From assembly GCA_965199815.1 (NCBI GenBank), contig CBDATE010000010.1:62001-126000 (forward strand): DNA of 64,000 nucleotides, given 5' to 3'. The notes below the pieces were generated by a model. It was given only the letters and a program-made list of their open reading frames with translations, had not been told where the DNA came from and did not search any database. This DNA is from Azotimanducus sp965199815 (GTDB lineage Bacteria; Pseudomonadota; Gammaproteobacteria; Pseudomonadales; Azotimanducaceae). Positions 37,334 to 45,387 of the stretch are shown here, one piece after another; position 1 is the stretch's first letter; the number at the start of each line of letters is the position of its first letter. Both the position numbers and the translations under genes were made by a program.

Positions 37334-38083
37334 ATGGACATGGATTTTACCTACGTATTGACCATGGCGACCCTCATTGCGCTCGCCATCTGGCTGGGGG
37401 ACCTGGCGCTGCGTCGGGTGGCAGCCAGGCTCGGCCGGCCGATGGCTCATGAGCGTGGGGTCATCGTGCAATACGCACGTTCCCTGCTGCCTGCGCTCGC
37501 TCTCATCGTGGTGGTACGTGGTTTTTTGTATGAGCCCTACCAGATTCCATCCGGCTCCATGGTGCCAACGCTGGAAATCGGCGACTTCGTTCTGGTCAAC
37601 AAACACTCGTATGGCGTACGTCTGCCGGTCCTCGGCACCAGGGTATTTGATGTGGGAAAACCGAAACGCGGCGACGTGATGGTGTTTGTGCCGCCGCATG
37701 ACGACCGCTACTTCATCAAGCGAGTCATCGGCTTGCCGGGAGACCGCGTCGTTTATGCCAACAAGTCGCTGTTCGTGAACGGAGAACGTATCGCGCAGCG
37801 GCTTGTCGAGCGAAATGGCAGTATCCAGGCATTCGAGGAGTTTCTCGGCGAAGAGGTGCATCGCATTCACGCTTCCGGTATGCAACCGGCGCGTTCGCGC
37901 AGAGCCTGGTCGGTTCCGCAGGGGCATTTCTTCGTGATGGGGGATAACCGCGATTTCAGTGAAGACAGTCGCTTCTGGGGGTTTGTCTCGGAAGACAAGA
38001 TAGTCGGCCGGGCGGTGGCTATCTGGGCGCACAAGGATGCTGGGTGGCATCTGCCGACCTTCGCGCGCAATCGCCTTATTTAG
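37334..38083 (+). CDS. lepB: Signal peptidase I
   Basis: 249 residues from ATG 37334 (an upstream TTG at 37316 adds six). Two N-terminal membrane helices, then catalytic Ser75 (PSGSMVPTL) and Lys129 (YFIKRVIGLPGD), and the box GHFFVMGDNRDFSEDSRFWGFV. It cleaves Sec signal peptides at the periplasmic face. Complete and ordinary in position. Confidence 0.96.
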   Translation: MDMDFTYVLTMATLIALAIWLGDLALRRVAARLGRPMAHERGVIVQYARSLLPALALIVVVRGFLYEPYQIPSGSMVPTLEIGDFVLVNKHSYGVRLPVLGTRVFDVGKPKRGDVMVFVPPHDDRYFIKRVIGLPGDRVVYANKSLFVNGERIAQRLVERNGSIQAFEEFLGEEVHRIHASGMQPARSRRAWSVPQGHFFVMGDNRDFSEDSRFWGFVSEDKIVGRAVAIWAHKDAGWHLPTFARNRLI

Positions 38084-38084
38084 T

Positions 38085-38807
38085 GTGGGCACCGGGCATC
38101 ATACTTCGGGTATCCCGGCACCATCAGCCGTAGCAGATGTCGCGGCGCTGGAAGCCGCGCTCGGCTATTCCTTTGACGATGCCAGTATGCGCGAAGCCGC
38201 GCTGCTGCATTCGAGCGTTGGCGGACGCGACTTCCAGAGGCTCGAGTATCTTGGCGATGCGGCGCTTTCGTCAGCGATTGCCTTGTGGCTCTATCAGCAC
38301 CATCAAGACTGGGATGAGGGGCAGCTCACTGTTGCTCGCTCCGCTCTGGTGCAGCGAGGGTATCTGATTGATATGGCGCAGAAGATCGGTCTTGACAAGC
38401 ACCTTCGGGTGTCCGGTTCCCTGGGTTCGCCTGACTGCCGGGATCATCCGGTGCTTGCGGATGCCTTCGAGGCCTTGCTCGGTGCCGTACTGCTCGACGG
38501 TGGCACCGAGAGCGTGGCGGCGGTCGTCGAGCATCTCTTTGATGAACAGGACCTCGAGCGGGATTGGGCAGACTTCGGGCATCCAAAATCGTTGCTGCAA
38601 CAGTGGTTGCAAGCGCGTGGTCTTGATTTGCCGGAATATCGCGAGCGGGCGCGGCGGGGCGCAGATCATGCGTTCGAATTCGAAGTCGAGTGCCTCCTCG
38701 GGGCATCAAAGAAGCCTTTTGTCGGTACCGGTCGCAGTCTTCAGGCGGCTGAAACCCAAGCCGCCCTCGAGGCACTTGAACATCTCCGCCTTGCAGCGTC
38801 GCAATGA
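38085..38807 (+). CDS. rnc: Ribonuclease III
   Basis: 240 residues from GTG 38085, one base after the lepB stop; an ATG at 38037 adds 16 residues inside lepB. It has the RNase III motif FQRLEYLGDAAL (Gln in the position of E. coli Glu38, as in other bacteria; the catalytic Asp is present), then DAFEALLGAVLLDGG and a C-terminal double-stranded RNA-binding domain (PKSLLQQWLQARG ... GTGRSLQAAETQAA). It processes rRNA and mRNA. It overlaps era by four bases. Confidence 0.96.
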   Translation: MGTGHHTSGIPAPSAVADVAALEAALGYSFDDASMREAALLHSSVGGRDFQRLEYLGDAALSSAIALWLYQHHQDWDEGQLTVARSALVQRGYLIDMAQKIGLDKHLRVSGSLGSPDCRDHPVLADAFEALLGAVLLDGGTESVAAVVEHLFDEQDLERDWADFGHPKSLLQQWLQARGLDLPEYRERARRGADHAFEFEVECLLGASKKPFVGTGRSLQAAETQAALEALEHLRLAASQ

Positions 38808-39763
38808 CTTCCATGTCACCTGCAGCTGCAAGGGAATCTGCAAACGAACCTGCCGAGCAGGCAGCGACTCGCTGCGGCTATGTGGCCGTCCTCGGACGAC
38901 CCAATGTCGGCAAATCGACGCTTGTTAACCGACTGGTGGGCAGCAAGATCAGTATCGTCTCCAGAAGACCGCAGACTACCCGACACAAGGTACTGGGCGT
39001 GGCAACCCGGGGGTGCTACCAGGCAGCCTATGTGGATACGCCGGGCCTGCATCAGGATGCCAGGCGAGTGCTGAATCGGGCAATGGTTCGCAATGCGCTG
39101 GCTTCTGTCGAGGAGGCGGATCTCGGTCTGTTTCTTGTTGAAGGCACGGGTTTCAAGGCTGAGGACCGGGTGGCCTTGCAGCGCGTGATGAAGAGCGCTT
39201 CGTCGCGTTCCATGCCATGGATATGCGGTCTCACCAAGTCTGACCTCGTGCGCCCGCGGGAAAAGCTGCTCGAGCGCATTGCCGAACTTGATGGCATGAA
39301 CGAGTGGCGGGCTATCGTTCCCTTGTGTGCACGCAGAGGACAGGGCGTGGATGACATACGGCATCTGGTCGAGCAGCACCTGCCCGCCGGGCCGCACCTG
39401 TTCCCGGGTGATCAGATCTCTGATCGCTCCCTGCAGTTCATGGCATCGGAACTGGTTCGCGAGCAGCTCATGCGTCAGCTTGGTGACGAGGTGCCGCATC
39501 GCACCGCCGTACGCATTGACGAGCTTGATGAATCTGCCCCGCGGGTGCGCCTCGCAGCGTCCATACTCGTGGAGCGAGACGGCCAGAAGGCCATCGTCAT
39601 AGGTGCCAAGGGAGAGCGTCTCAAGTCCATCGGCAGCAAGGCGCGGGTCGGACTGCAAAGCCTGTTCGGGAAACAGGTGAACCTCAAGCTGTGGGTGCGT
39701 GTGCGCCCCAACTGGTCCAATTCCGAGAGAGACATCAGAGCACTCGGGATCAATGAAGGCTGA
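38804..39763 (+). CDS. era: GTPase Era
   Basis: 319 residues with a 20-residue N-terminal lead. GTPase motifs: GRPNVGKST, VDTPGLH, TKSD; C-terminal KH domain with GAKGERLKSIGSKAR, which binds 16S rRNA 3' ends. Overlaps rnc at its start and recO at its end. Confidence 0.97.
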   Translation: MTSMSPAAARESANEPAEQAATRCGYVAVLGRPNVGKSTLVNRLVGSKISIVSRRPQTTRHKVLGVATRGCYQAAYVDTPGLHQDARRVLNRAMVRNALASVEEADLGLFLVEGTGFKAEDRVALQRVMKSASSRSMPWICGLTKSDLVRPREKLLERIAELDGMNEWRAIVPLCARRGQGVDDIRHLVEQHLPAGPHLFPGDQISDRSLQFMASELVREQLMRQLGDEVPHRTAVRIDELDESAPRVRLAASILVERDGQKAIVIGAKGERLKSIGSKARVGLQSLFGKQVNLKLWVRVRPNWSNSERDIRALGINEG

Positions 39764-40454
39764 GAAGGTTGAGCGGGTCTTCGATGAGTCGGCCTATGTG
39801 CTGCACACCTGGCCGTATCGGGAATCCTCGATCATTCTTGATGTCCTGAGTGCGCATCATGGCCGCGTTCGACTGCTTGGACGCGGCGCGAAGCGCTCGA
39901 AGAGCGGTGTTCTCAGGCCGTTCAGTGAACTCTCGGTGTCCTGGTCGGGTCGTTCGGACTTGAAATCTCTGGGCGGCCACGAGTTGCGGCACCACAGGTG
40001 GCTGCAGGGCGATGCTCTGGTCTGTGGCCTGTATGCAAATGAAATCACCCTGCGCGCCTTGCGGCGCTACGGTGCCGAGGAGTTTCTCTTTGCCGCCTAT
40101 CAGGAGCTCATGGCAAGGCTGGAACAGGCGCAGGCCGGCGGCGCTCCGCTTGATGCGCCACTGCGTCGGTACGAACTCGAGCTTCTGGCCAGTATTGGCT
40201 ATGGTGTGAACCTGGCGGTCGATTGTGACGGGTGTGCAGTGCAGATCGATCAGTGGTATCTGCATGATGCGGACGCGGGGTTTCGTCTGTCGGCCTGTGG
40301 CGACCAGGCGTATTCGGGCGCGGTGCTGGCCGACATTCAGCGCCGGGCGTTTCAGGATGTCGAGGTGCGGCGCGCCGCCAAGCGATTGGTGCGCAGCGCC
40401 CTGGCCCCACATCTGGGGCCCGGCCCCCTGATGAGTGCGGGGCTGCATTTCTGA
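39753..40454 (+). CDS. recO: DNA repair protein RecO
   Basis: 233 residues from ATG 39753 (MKAEKVERVFDESAYVLH); the start lies 11 bases inside era. N-terminal OB fold with HTWPYRESSIILDVLSAHHG, then the helical domain with C-x2-C (CDGC) at about 164-167. RecO loads RecA on gapped DNA. A TATACT at 40460-40465 just after the stop might serve the adk promoter. Confidence 0.93.
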   Translation: MKAEKVERVFDESAYVLHTWPYRESSIILDVLSAHHGRVRLLGRGAKRSKSGVLRPFSELSVSWSGRSDLKSLGGHELRHHRWLQGDALVCGLYANEITLRALRRYGAEEFLFAAYQELMARLEQAQAGGAPLDAPLRRYELELLASIGYGVNLAVDCDGCAVQIDQWYLHDADAGFRLSACGDQAYSGAVLADIQRRAFQDVEVRRAAKRLVRSALAPHLGPGPLMSAGLHF

Positions 40455-40502
40455 AGCGTTATACTCAAGCATTCCCACGCCAGCCCGGCGCGTCAAATAT
40501 CC

Positions 40503-41162
40503 ATGAATATCATCTTGTTGGGGCCGCCCGGTGCCGGAAAGGGTACCCAGGCGCAGTTCATGTGCGAGACCTTCGGATTCCGTCAGGTATCGACCGGAGA
40601 CATGTTGCGCGATGCCATTGCGGCGCGAAGCGAGCTGGGCGCACAGGTCGAATCCATCCTGGCGGCCGGGGCGCTGGTGTCGGACGAGATCATCATTCAT
40701 CTGGTGCTGGATCTGCTGGCTACTTCTACCGGAGGGCATCTGTTTGATGGTGTGCCACGGACGCTGGTGCAAGCAGAAGGATTACGCGCCGCCGGGGTTT
40801 CAATCGATCTGGTGCTGGAGTTCGATTTGTCCGACGACCTGATTGTCGAGCGCCTGACGGCGCGGCGTGTTCATCCGGGTTCCGGACGGGTCTATCACCT
40901 TCTGTTCCGCCCGCCGCAGACAGCGGGCAAGGACGACCTGACCGGCGAACCGCTCGTGCATCGGCCAGATGATCAGGAAGACACGGTGCTCGAGCGCATC
41001 AGAGTCTATCGTGAGCAGACGGCACCACTGGTCGAATACTACGAGCGCGCCCACGCACAAGGACTCACCCGTTTCGAGCGCGTTGGCGCGATGGCTTCCA
41101 TGGAGGTAGTGCGTACGCGCGTGGAGGAAGTGGTGCGGGGGTGTCTGGCGATATCGGAGTAG
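40503..41162 (+). CDS. adk: Adenylate kinase
   Basis: 219 residues from ATG 40503. P-loop GPPGAGKGT at 7-15, STGDMLR, DGVPRT (normally DGFPRT: Phe replaced by Val), LID domain HPGSGRVYHLLFRPPQ, and the closing conserved Arg-rich part. It balances ATP, ADP and AMP. It faces the PG-binding gene. No unusual length. Confidence 0.96.
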   Translation: MNIILLGPPGAGKGTQAQFMCETFGFRQVSTGDMLRDAIAARSELGAQVESILAAGALVSDEIIIHLVLDLLATSTGGHLFDGVPRTLVQAEGLRAAGVSIDLVLEFDLSDDLIVERLTARRVHPGSGRVYHLLFRPPQTAGKDDLTGEPLVHRPDDQEDTVLERIRVYREQTAPLVEYYERAHAQGLTRFERVGAMASMEVVRTRVEEVVRGCLAISE

Positions 41163-41199
41163 AGGCTGTGGGGCGGAGAAACAGGAAGTCCGGACGGAG

Positions 41200-42789
41200 T
41201 CAATAGCTGCTTGTGCGAAGTGCGTTCAGTTGCTGCTTCTGGCAGGCATAGATGCTTGCTGGGCCATCCTTGTATTTGCAAGCATCTATGATTTCCTGCC
41301 GCTCGAAGGAAGTCAGACCGGATAGATTGGGTTTCGTCCTTATTCGTTTCAGTGCGCTCAGTTGCTGCTTCTGGCAGGCATAGACGCTTGCTGGGCCATC
41401 CTTGTATTTGCAAGCATCTATGATTTCCTGCCGCTCGAAGGAAGTCAGACCGGATAGATTGGGTTTCGTCCTTATTCGTTTCAGTGCGCTCAGTTGCTGC
41501 TTCTGGCAGGCATAGACGCTTGCTGGGCCATCCTTGTATTTGCAAGCATCTATGATTTCCTGCCGCTCGAAGGAAGTCAGACCGGATAGATTGGGTTTCG
41601 TCCTTATTCGTTTCAGTGCGCTCAGTTGCTGCTTCTGGCAGGCATAGATGCTTGCTGGGCCATCCTTGTATTTGCAAGCATCTATGATTTCCTGCCGCTC
41701 GAAGGAAGTCAGACCGGATAGGTCAGGTCTGGTTCCTCTGGATCTTGAACTCGTTGGAGAGTCATGGCTTTTTGCTACCGCAGTGGTTGAAGGCGTTTTC
41801 GGACTTTCGATGTCGAATTCGGTTTTGGCCCCTCTACTGCGTGCCGCACGAACTTGAGGGGATGGAGCGGAAGCAGTTGCGTGACGTAATTTATCCAACA
41901 AGGGTTTACTGACTTCTCCATCGACTGTTAGACCGTGCGCCTTCTGAAAAGCTCTTGTTGCAGAAGCTGTTCGTTGGCCAAAATCACCGTCAATCGGGCC
42001 GGGGTCGTATCCAAGACCTGTCAGGAGTTGTTGAACATCTCTGGTGTATGCCCTGCGAATGGCCTTCGCGATAATCTGGCTTCGATAGGGTTCTACATCA
42101 CGCTTAGCCCGCGACAGGGTCCCCTGATAGTAACGGTAGTTTCCACAACGGTTGTTGGAATTGGTAACCTTCCGGTTGAGCTTTGAGATGTCTGAGTCGT
42201 TGAGGTTGTCGACAACATCTCGTATTGCTTCAATGCGAATGCCTTCCCGAACGCACCAGCGAATCTGCGGGACTGAGAGCAGGTTACCGGTGCCGACTGA
42301 AGGCTCGACATACCGCAATTCGGTATTTCGCGCTGGTCGAGGGGCTTCGGCTGGTCGAGGGGCTTCGGCTGGTCGAGGGGCTTCGGCTGGTCGAGGGGCT
42401 TCGGCTGGTGGAGCGGAGCTTCCGGGAGGTGTGCTGTAGTTTTGTGACGGAACGAATGAACTGGATGAGGGCTCTTCTTTTCCTTCTGAAAGCCGGTCAA
42501 GATCTTCCAGTATTTGCGTCAGCCTGGCACTGGATGAGGGCTCTTCTTCTCCTTCTGGGATGCCGAAGAGCACAGCAATCGCGATGCCAACACTGACAAC
42601 AAAGCCGAAAATCCATTTTCCGCTTGAACCGGTGCTCTCCCCGCCAGAGATGGCCGCTTCCGTTTGGGTCTTTGTGGGTTCGGCGCTCTCGCTGAGGTTG
42701 GTGGCCAAGTCCGAAAGCCCGGAGAAGCCTTTTCTGCCCTTGTGGTTATCTCCATCCATGCGTCTTGACCTCTGCCTGTTTGCAAACAA
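41200..42789 (-). CDS. Membrane-anchored peptidoglycan-binding protein with four 44-residue repeats
   Basis: 529 residues. A hydrophilic N-terminus is followed by one membrane helix (WIFGFVVSVGIAIAVLFGI, about 58-77), a Pro/Glu/Ala-rich linker with four APRPAE hexapeptides, a Cys-containing domain (RWCVREGIRIEAIRDVVDNL), a peptidoglycan-binding domain 1-type region (VQQLLTGLGYDPGPIDGDFG, about 252-305), and four near-identical 44-residue repeats ending QKQQLSAL, each with two Cys (DACKYKDGP, YACQKQQ). It would sit in the inner membrane with repeats in the periplasm. It follows the Hsp70 operon and its duplicated fragment. Function unknown. Confidence 0.78.
   Translation of the reverse strand: MFANRQRSRRMDGDNHKGRKGFSGLSDLATNLSESAEPTKTQTEAAISGGESTGSSGKWIFGFVVSVGIAIAVLFGIPEGEEEPSSSARLTQILEDLDRLSEGKEEPSSSSFVPSQNYSTPPGSSAPPAEAPRPAEAPRPAEAPRPAEAPRPARNTELRYVEPSVGTGNLLSVPQIRWCVREGIRIEAIRDVVDNLNDSDISKLNRKVTNSNNRCGNYRYYQGTLSRAKRDVEPYRSQIIAKAIRRAYTRDVQQLLTGLGYDPGPIDGDFGQRTASATRAFQKAHGLTVDGEVSKPLLDKLRHATASAPSPQVRAARSRGAKTEFDIESPKTPSTTAVAKSHDSPTSSRSRGTRPDLSGLTSFERQEIIDACKYKDGPASIYACQKQQLSALKRIRTKPNLSGLTSFERQEIIDACKYKDGPASVYACQKQQLSALKRIRTKPNLSGLTSFERQEIIDACKYKDGPASVYACQKQQLSALKRIRTKPNLSGLTSFERQEIIDACKYKDGPASIYACQKQQLNALRTSSY
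41218..41740. repeat. Four tandem 132-base repeats in the PG-binding gene
   Basis: Direct repeats with a 132-base period (for example, agtgcgctca at 41351 and again at 41483) encoding 44-residue units. The inner copies are almost identical, so copy number can change by recombination or slippage. Confidence 0.95.
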
Positions 42790-42920
42790 AACGCAGCTTC
42801 CCAGCCGCCTTTACCGAGAGACGGGTGCCTTGACTGAAGCCGGTGTGCACAGCAAGTTGCGGGTCGATTTCGTCAAAACCCCAGTCTTTTTGCAATGCCA
42901 TCAAGTGTTTCCGCATCCGC
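42057..42920. repeat. Segmental duplication, copy 1 (partner 43672-44404)
   Basis: About 0.8 kb is repeated in direct orientation: the N-terminal coding part and upstream leader of the PG-binding gene, plus the last 15-20 codons of the J-like gene upstream. The remnant at about 42840-42920 matches the true 3' end of the J-like gene at 44354-44404, so this copy carries a stub of its neighbour. The unrelated gene 42981-43508 lies between the copies. Confidence 0.88.
42333..42404. repeat. Four 18-base tandem repeats in the linker of the PG-binding gene
   Basis: The unit ctggtcgaggggcttcgg repeats four times without change (42333, 42351, 42369, 42387) and encodes the hexapeptide APRPAE. The degraded paralogue at 43655-44270 has a single unit, so the array expanded after duplication or shrank in the other copy. 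Confidence 0.95.
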
Positions 42921-42980
42921 ACAAGGGTTCATCCGTTTCGAGCGCGTTGGTTTCCATGGAGGCGGTGTGTGCGGGATTTA

Positions 42981-43508
42981 TTAATTCAACCTGGTTACCC
43001 GGACAGGTTTATTTTCTCCTTCGATCAACATGTAGTAGGCAAAACCCTTTTTGAAGATGGTTACATCCGGATTGAACTTGATAGAAATAGATAGCCTTGA
43101 CCCGCGTTGTTCCCAGATTTGACCATTTGTTAAACGCACTATGGTGTCTCCATCCCAACCTTCCCACATTCCATCGACTCCGGACTCAATGTAATCTGAA
43201 CTGGAATTCCTTGTAGAGGATGAAGGAGTCTTGGGGGACCCTCCTGCCACTCTCGTAATGTCTATCTTTTTGCCATCAATAATCAACACGCTTTCTTGTG
43301 AGCACACGATTACGGATGGGTAGTATTCATACATATATTCATATGAATGCCGTACTTCCCATATCGACTGGTCTGATAAAACAAACACTTCCCCATGATT
43401 GCCCATGAAAGGGGTGGGTTTTTGGATCGTAAGCGACTCACAGGCGAAGGCCCAAGCCGAACAAAATATTCCTGAAAAAAGAATCGCGAGGACTGCCTTG
43501 ATTTTCAC
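42981..43508 (-). CDS. Exported protein of unknown function with an internal repeat
   Basis: 175 residues from GTG 43508, chosen for its clear Shine-Dalgarno (AAGGAG about 12 bases upstream) and a signal peptide right after it (KIKAVLAILFSGIFCSAWAFA). The frame opens upstream to 43607, but the added 33 residues are not signal-like. The mature protein has two related halves, each with a WE turn, a beta pattern and an end like IDITRV/VRVTRL, so it is probably a two-repeat beta protein in the periplasm. It lies between the two duplication copies and its base composition is clearly lower in GC than its neighbours, suggesting recent arrival. No known family recognised. Confidence 0.7.
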   Translation of the reverse strand: MKIKAVLAILFSGIFCSAWAFACESLTIQKPTPFMGNHGEVFVLSDQSIWEVRHSYEYMYEYYPSVIVCSQESVLIIDGKKIDITRVAGGSPKTPSSSTRNSSSDYIESGVDGMWEGWDGDTIVRLTNGQIWEQRGSRLSISIKFNPDVTIFKKGFAYYMLIEGENKPVRVTRLN

Positions 43509-43654
43509 TTGTTTATTCTCCTTGATGTAGCCTGAGCTCGCTGGAGAGCCAAGGCTTCTTGCTGAATGAATTGTCGCGCACAGCGCTTTAGCTGCCAGGT
43601 TATTCAACCATTGACACCCACTTCTCTGAACCTCTCCGGTGCGATTGAAACCCT

Positions 43655-44270
43655 CTATCGCGTCGCCTCGCGAATGGCTTTCGCGATAATCTGGCTTCGA
43701 TAGGGTTCTACATCACGTTCAGCCCGCAACAGGTTCCCCCGATAGTAACTGTAGTTTCCACAACGGTTGTTGTAATTGGTAACCTTCCGGTTGAACCTTG
43801 ATATCTCTGAATGGTTGTCGACAACATCTCGTATTGCTTCAATGCGAATGCCTTCCCGAACGCACCAGCGAATCTGCGGGACTGAGAGCAGGTTACCGGT
43901 GCCGACTGGAGGCTCGACATACCGCAATTCGGTATTTTCCGCTGGTCGAGGGTTTCGGCTGGTGGAGCGGAGCTTCCGGGAGGTGTGCTGTAGTTTTGTG
44001 ACGGAACGAATGAACTGGATGAGGGCTCTTCTTCTCCTGGAATGCCGACGAACACAGCAATCGCGATGCCAACATGACAACAAAGCCGAAAATCCATTTT
44101 CCGCTTGAACCGGTGCTCTCCCCGCCAGAGATGGCGGCTTCTGTTTTGGTTTTTGTGAGTTCGGCGCTCTCGCTGAGGTTGGTGACCAAGTCCGAAAGCC
44201 CGGAGAAGCCTTTTCTACCCTTGTGATTATCTCCATCCATGCGTCTTGACCTCTGCCTGTTTGCAAACAA
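43655..44270 (-). pseudogene. Degraded copy of the membrane/PG-binding gene, N-terminal part only
   Basis: The N-terminus is near-identical to the intact gene at 42789 (starting MFANRQRSRRMDGDN in the same way), but homology switches frame twice: once inside the membrane helix (one base lost near 44075), and once in the Pro-rich linker. It stops after ...IIAKAIREATR and lacks the PG-binding domain and repeats. Three overlapping ORFs here are pieces of this one copy. Part of the segmental duplication 43672-44404. Confidence 0.85.
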
Positions 44271-44404
44271 AACGCAGCTTCCCAGCCGCCTTTACCGAGA
44301 GACGGGTGCCTTGACTGAAGCCGGTGTGCACAGCAAGTTGCGGGTTGGTTTCGTCAAAACCCCAGTCTTTTTGCAATGCCATCAAGTGTTTCCGCGTCCG
44401 CGGC
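43672..44404. repeat. Segmental duplication, copy 2 (partner 42057-42920)
   Basis: Direct-repeat partner of 42057-42920. Its right end runs into the real 3' end of the J-like gene (44354-), which sets the direction of the duplication: the source includes the end of the J-like gene and the neighbour beyond it. Confidence 0.88.
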
Positions 44405-45376
44405 AGTCAGTTCGGCAAAATCAACCACTTCAGCGAACACTTCCTGCAGCATTTTTATGAGTTGTTGCGAGAAGTCCAGCTTGCCGTGCTTGTTGAACAG
44501 GTGAATCGCCAGGTCGCGAACTTTCCCTGCAACGCGCTGGCTCGCCTCGTGAGAAAGCCCTCTGCTCTTGATGCTCACCTGAATCGGCTGTGCAACGGTG
44601 TCCCAGTTCCTTACAACCCCAATGAGCTGGCTTACCAGATGGGCTATCTTCGAGTGGGACTTTTTCATCTCCACAGCTGCCCCCAAACGCTGGACGAGGA
44701 GATATATGGAGCTTTCCTCTTTATCAAGGAATTCCTGAGCTTCTGCTTCATACGAGTCAACGAGGTCGTCTATCAGGATAGGCCCCTGTTTCTCTCCGGT
44801 GTCAGTTGCAGTCTCAACGGCGAGAGTAACGGCCTTCACGAGTTCTCTCGGCCACAGGGTGTCAAGGGCTGATTTGATGACTTGGCGGTAGTGCTTTCGT
44901 CGCTCCTGGATTTCCGCTTCGACGATAGCAGGGTCAGCTACTTGTGAGAAACCGGAAACAACCCGTTCTTCATTGATAATCGTGCGCAATGCTTCGGGGT
45001 CGATGCCCTCGAACGCCGAGGCGATTTCGAGAATCCATCTTGCTGCGTCATCGGCGCGCTGACCGGGCAGGTGGGCGAGACCTGCTGCAAGCAGGTTCGC
45101 GCGGGCAATTGATGATAGCTTGTCAACAGCGAGCAGCTCCATTGGCGAGGATTCGAGGAGCGATAACACTTCGTTCACCTTTTTGGGGCCTATGCCCGGC
45201 AGCCAGGCGATTTCCGCAGATAACCGCCTTCGCGGGTTGGTCAAGTTCGAGCGCGCCTCCATGACTGCACTTGAATCGACAATCAGACTGCGCTCATCGG
45301 CCAATTCCATGATCCGCCGACGGTTATCGCGTGGGCTGGCAGTCAGAATATGAAAAGGATTCTGTAACAGGTCCAT
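44354..45376 (-). CDS. J-domain-like protein of the Hsp70 operon
   Basis: 340 residues. The N-terminal 60 residues (NPFHILTASPRDNRRRIMEL ... SNLTNPRRRLSAEIAWLPG) have the helix pattern and opening phrase of a J-domain-like fold, but no HPD tripeptide is visible (SPRDN is in its place), so ATPase stimulation would be unusual. After it come a helical segment with GIGPKKVNEVL and a long helical C-terminus (LVQRLGAAVEMKKSHSKIAHL). It starts 11 bases after the AAA+ gene. Its last codons were copied into the duplication 42057-42920. The J-like assignment is structural inference and not certain. Confidence 0.6.
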   Translation of the reverse strand: MDLLQNPFHILTASPRDNRRRIMELADERSLIVDSSAVMEARSNLTNPRRRLSAEIAWLPGIGPKKVNEVLSLLESSPMELLAVDKLSSIARANLLAAGLAHLPGQRADDAARWILEIASAFEGIDPEALRTIINEERVVSGFSQVADPAIVEAEIQERRKHYRQVIKSALDTLWPRELVKAVTLAVETATDTGEKQGPILIDDLVDSYEAEAQEFLDKEESSIYLLVQRLGAAVEMKKSHSKIAHLVSQLIGVVRNWDTVAQPIQVSIKSRGLSHEASQRVAGKVRDLAIHLFNKHGKLDFSQQLIKMLQEVFAEVVDFAELTAADAETLDGIAKRLGF

Positions 45377-45387
45377 ACTTCCCCCGG

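Noticed and set aside
38217..38260. Gln in place of Glu in the RNase III motif as an inactive enzyme
   Set aside because: Gln at this place is found in other bacterial RNase III proteins; the catalytic Asp and Glu residues remain.
42335..42404. Hexapeptide array as a functional collagen-like domain
   Set aside because: It is a short Pro-rich linker made by an 18-base tandem repeat, with only one unit in the paralogue.
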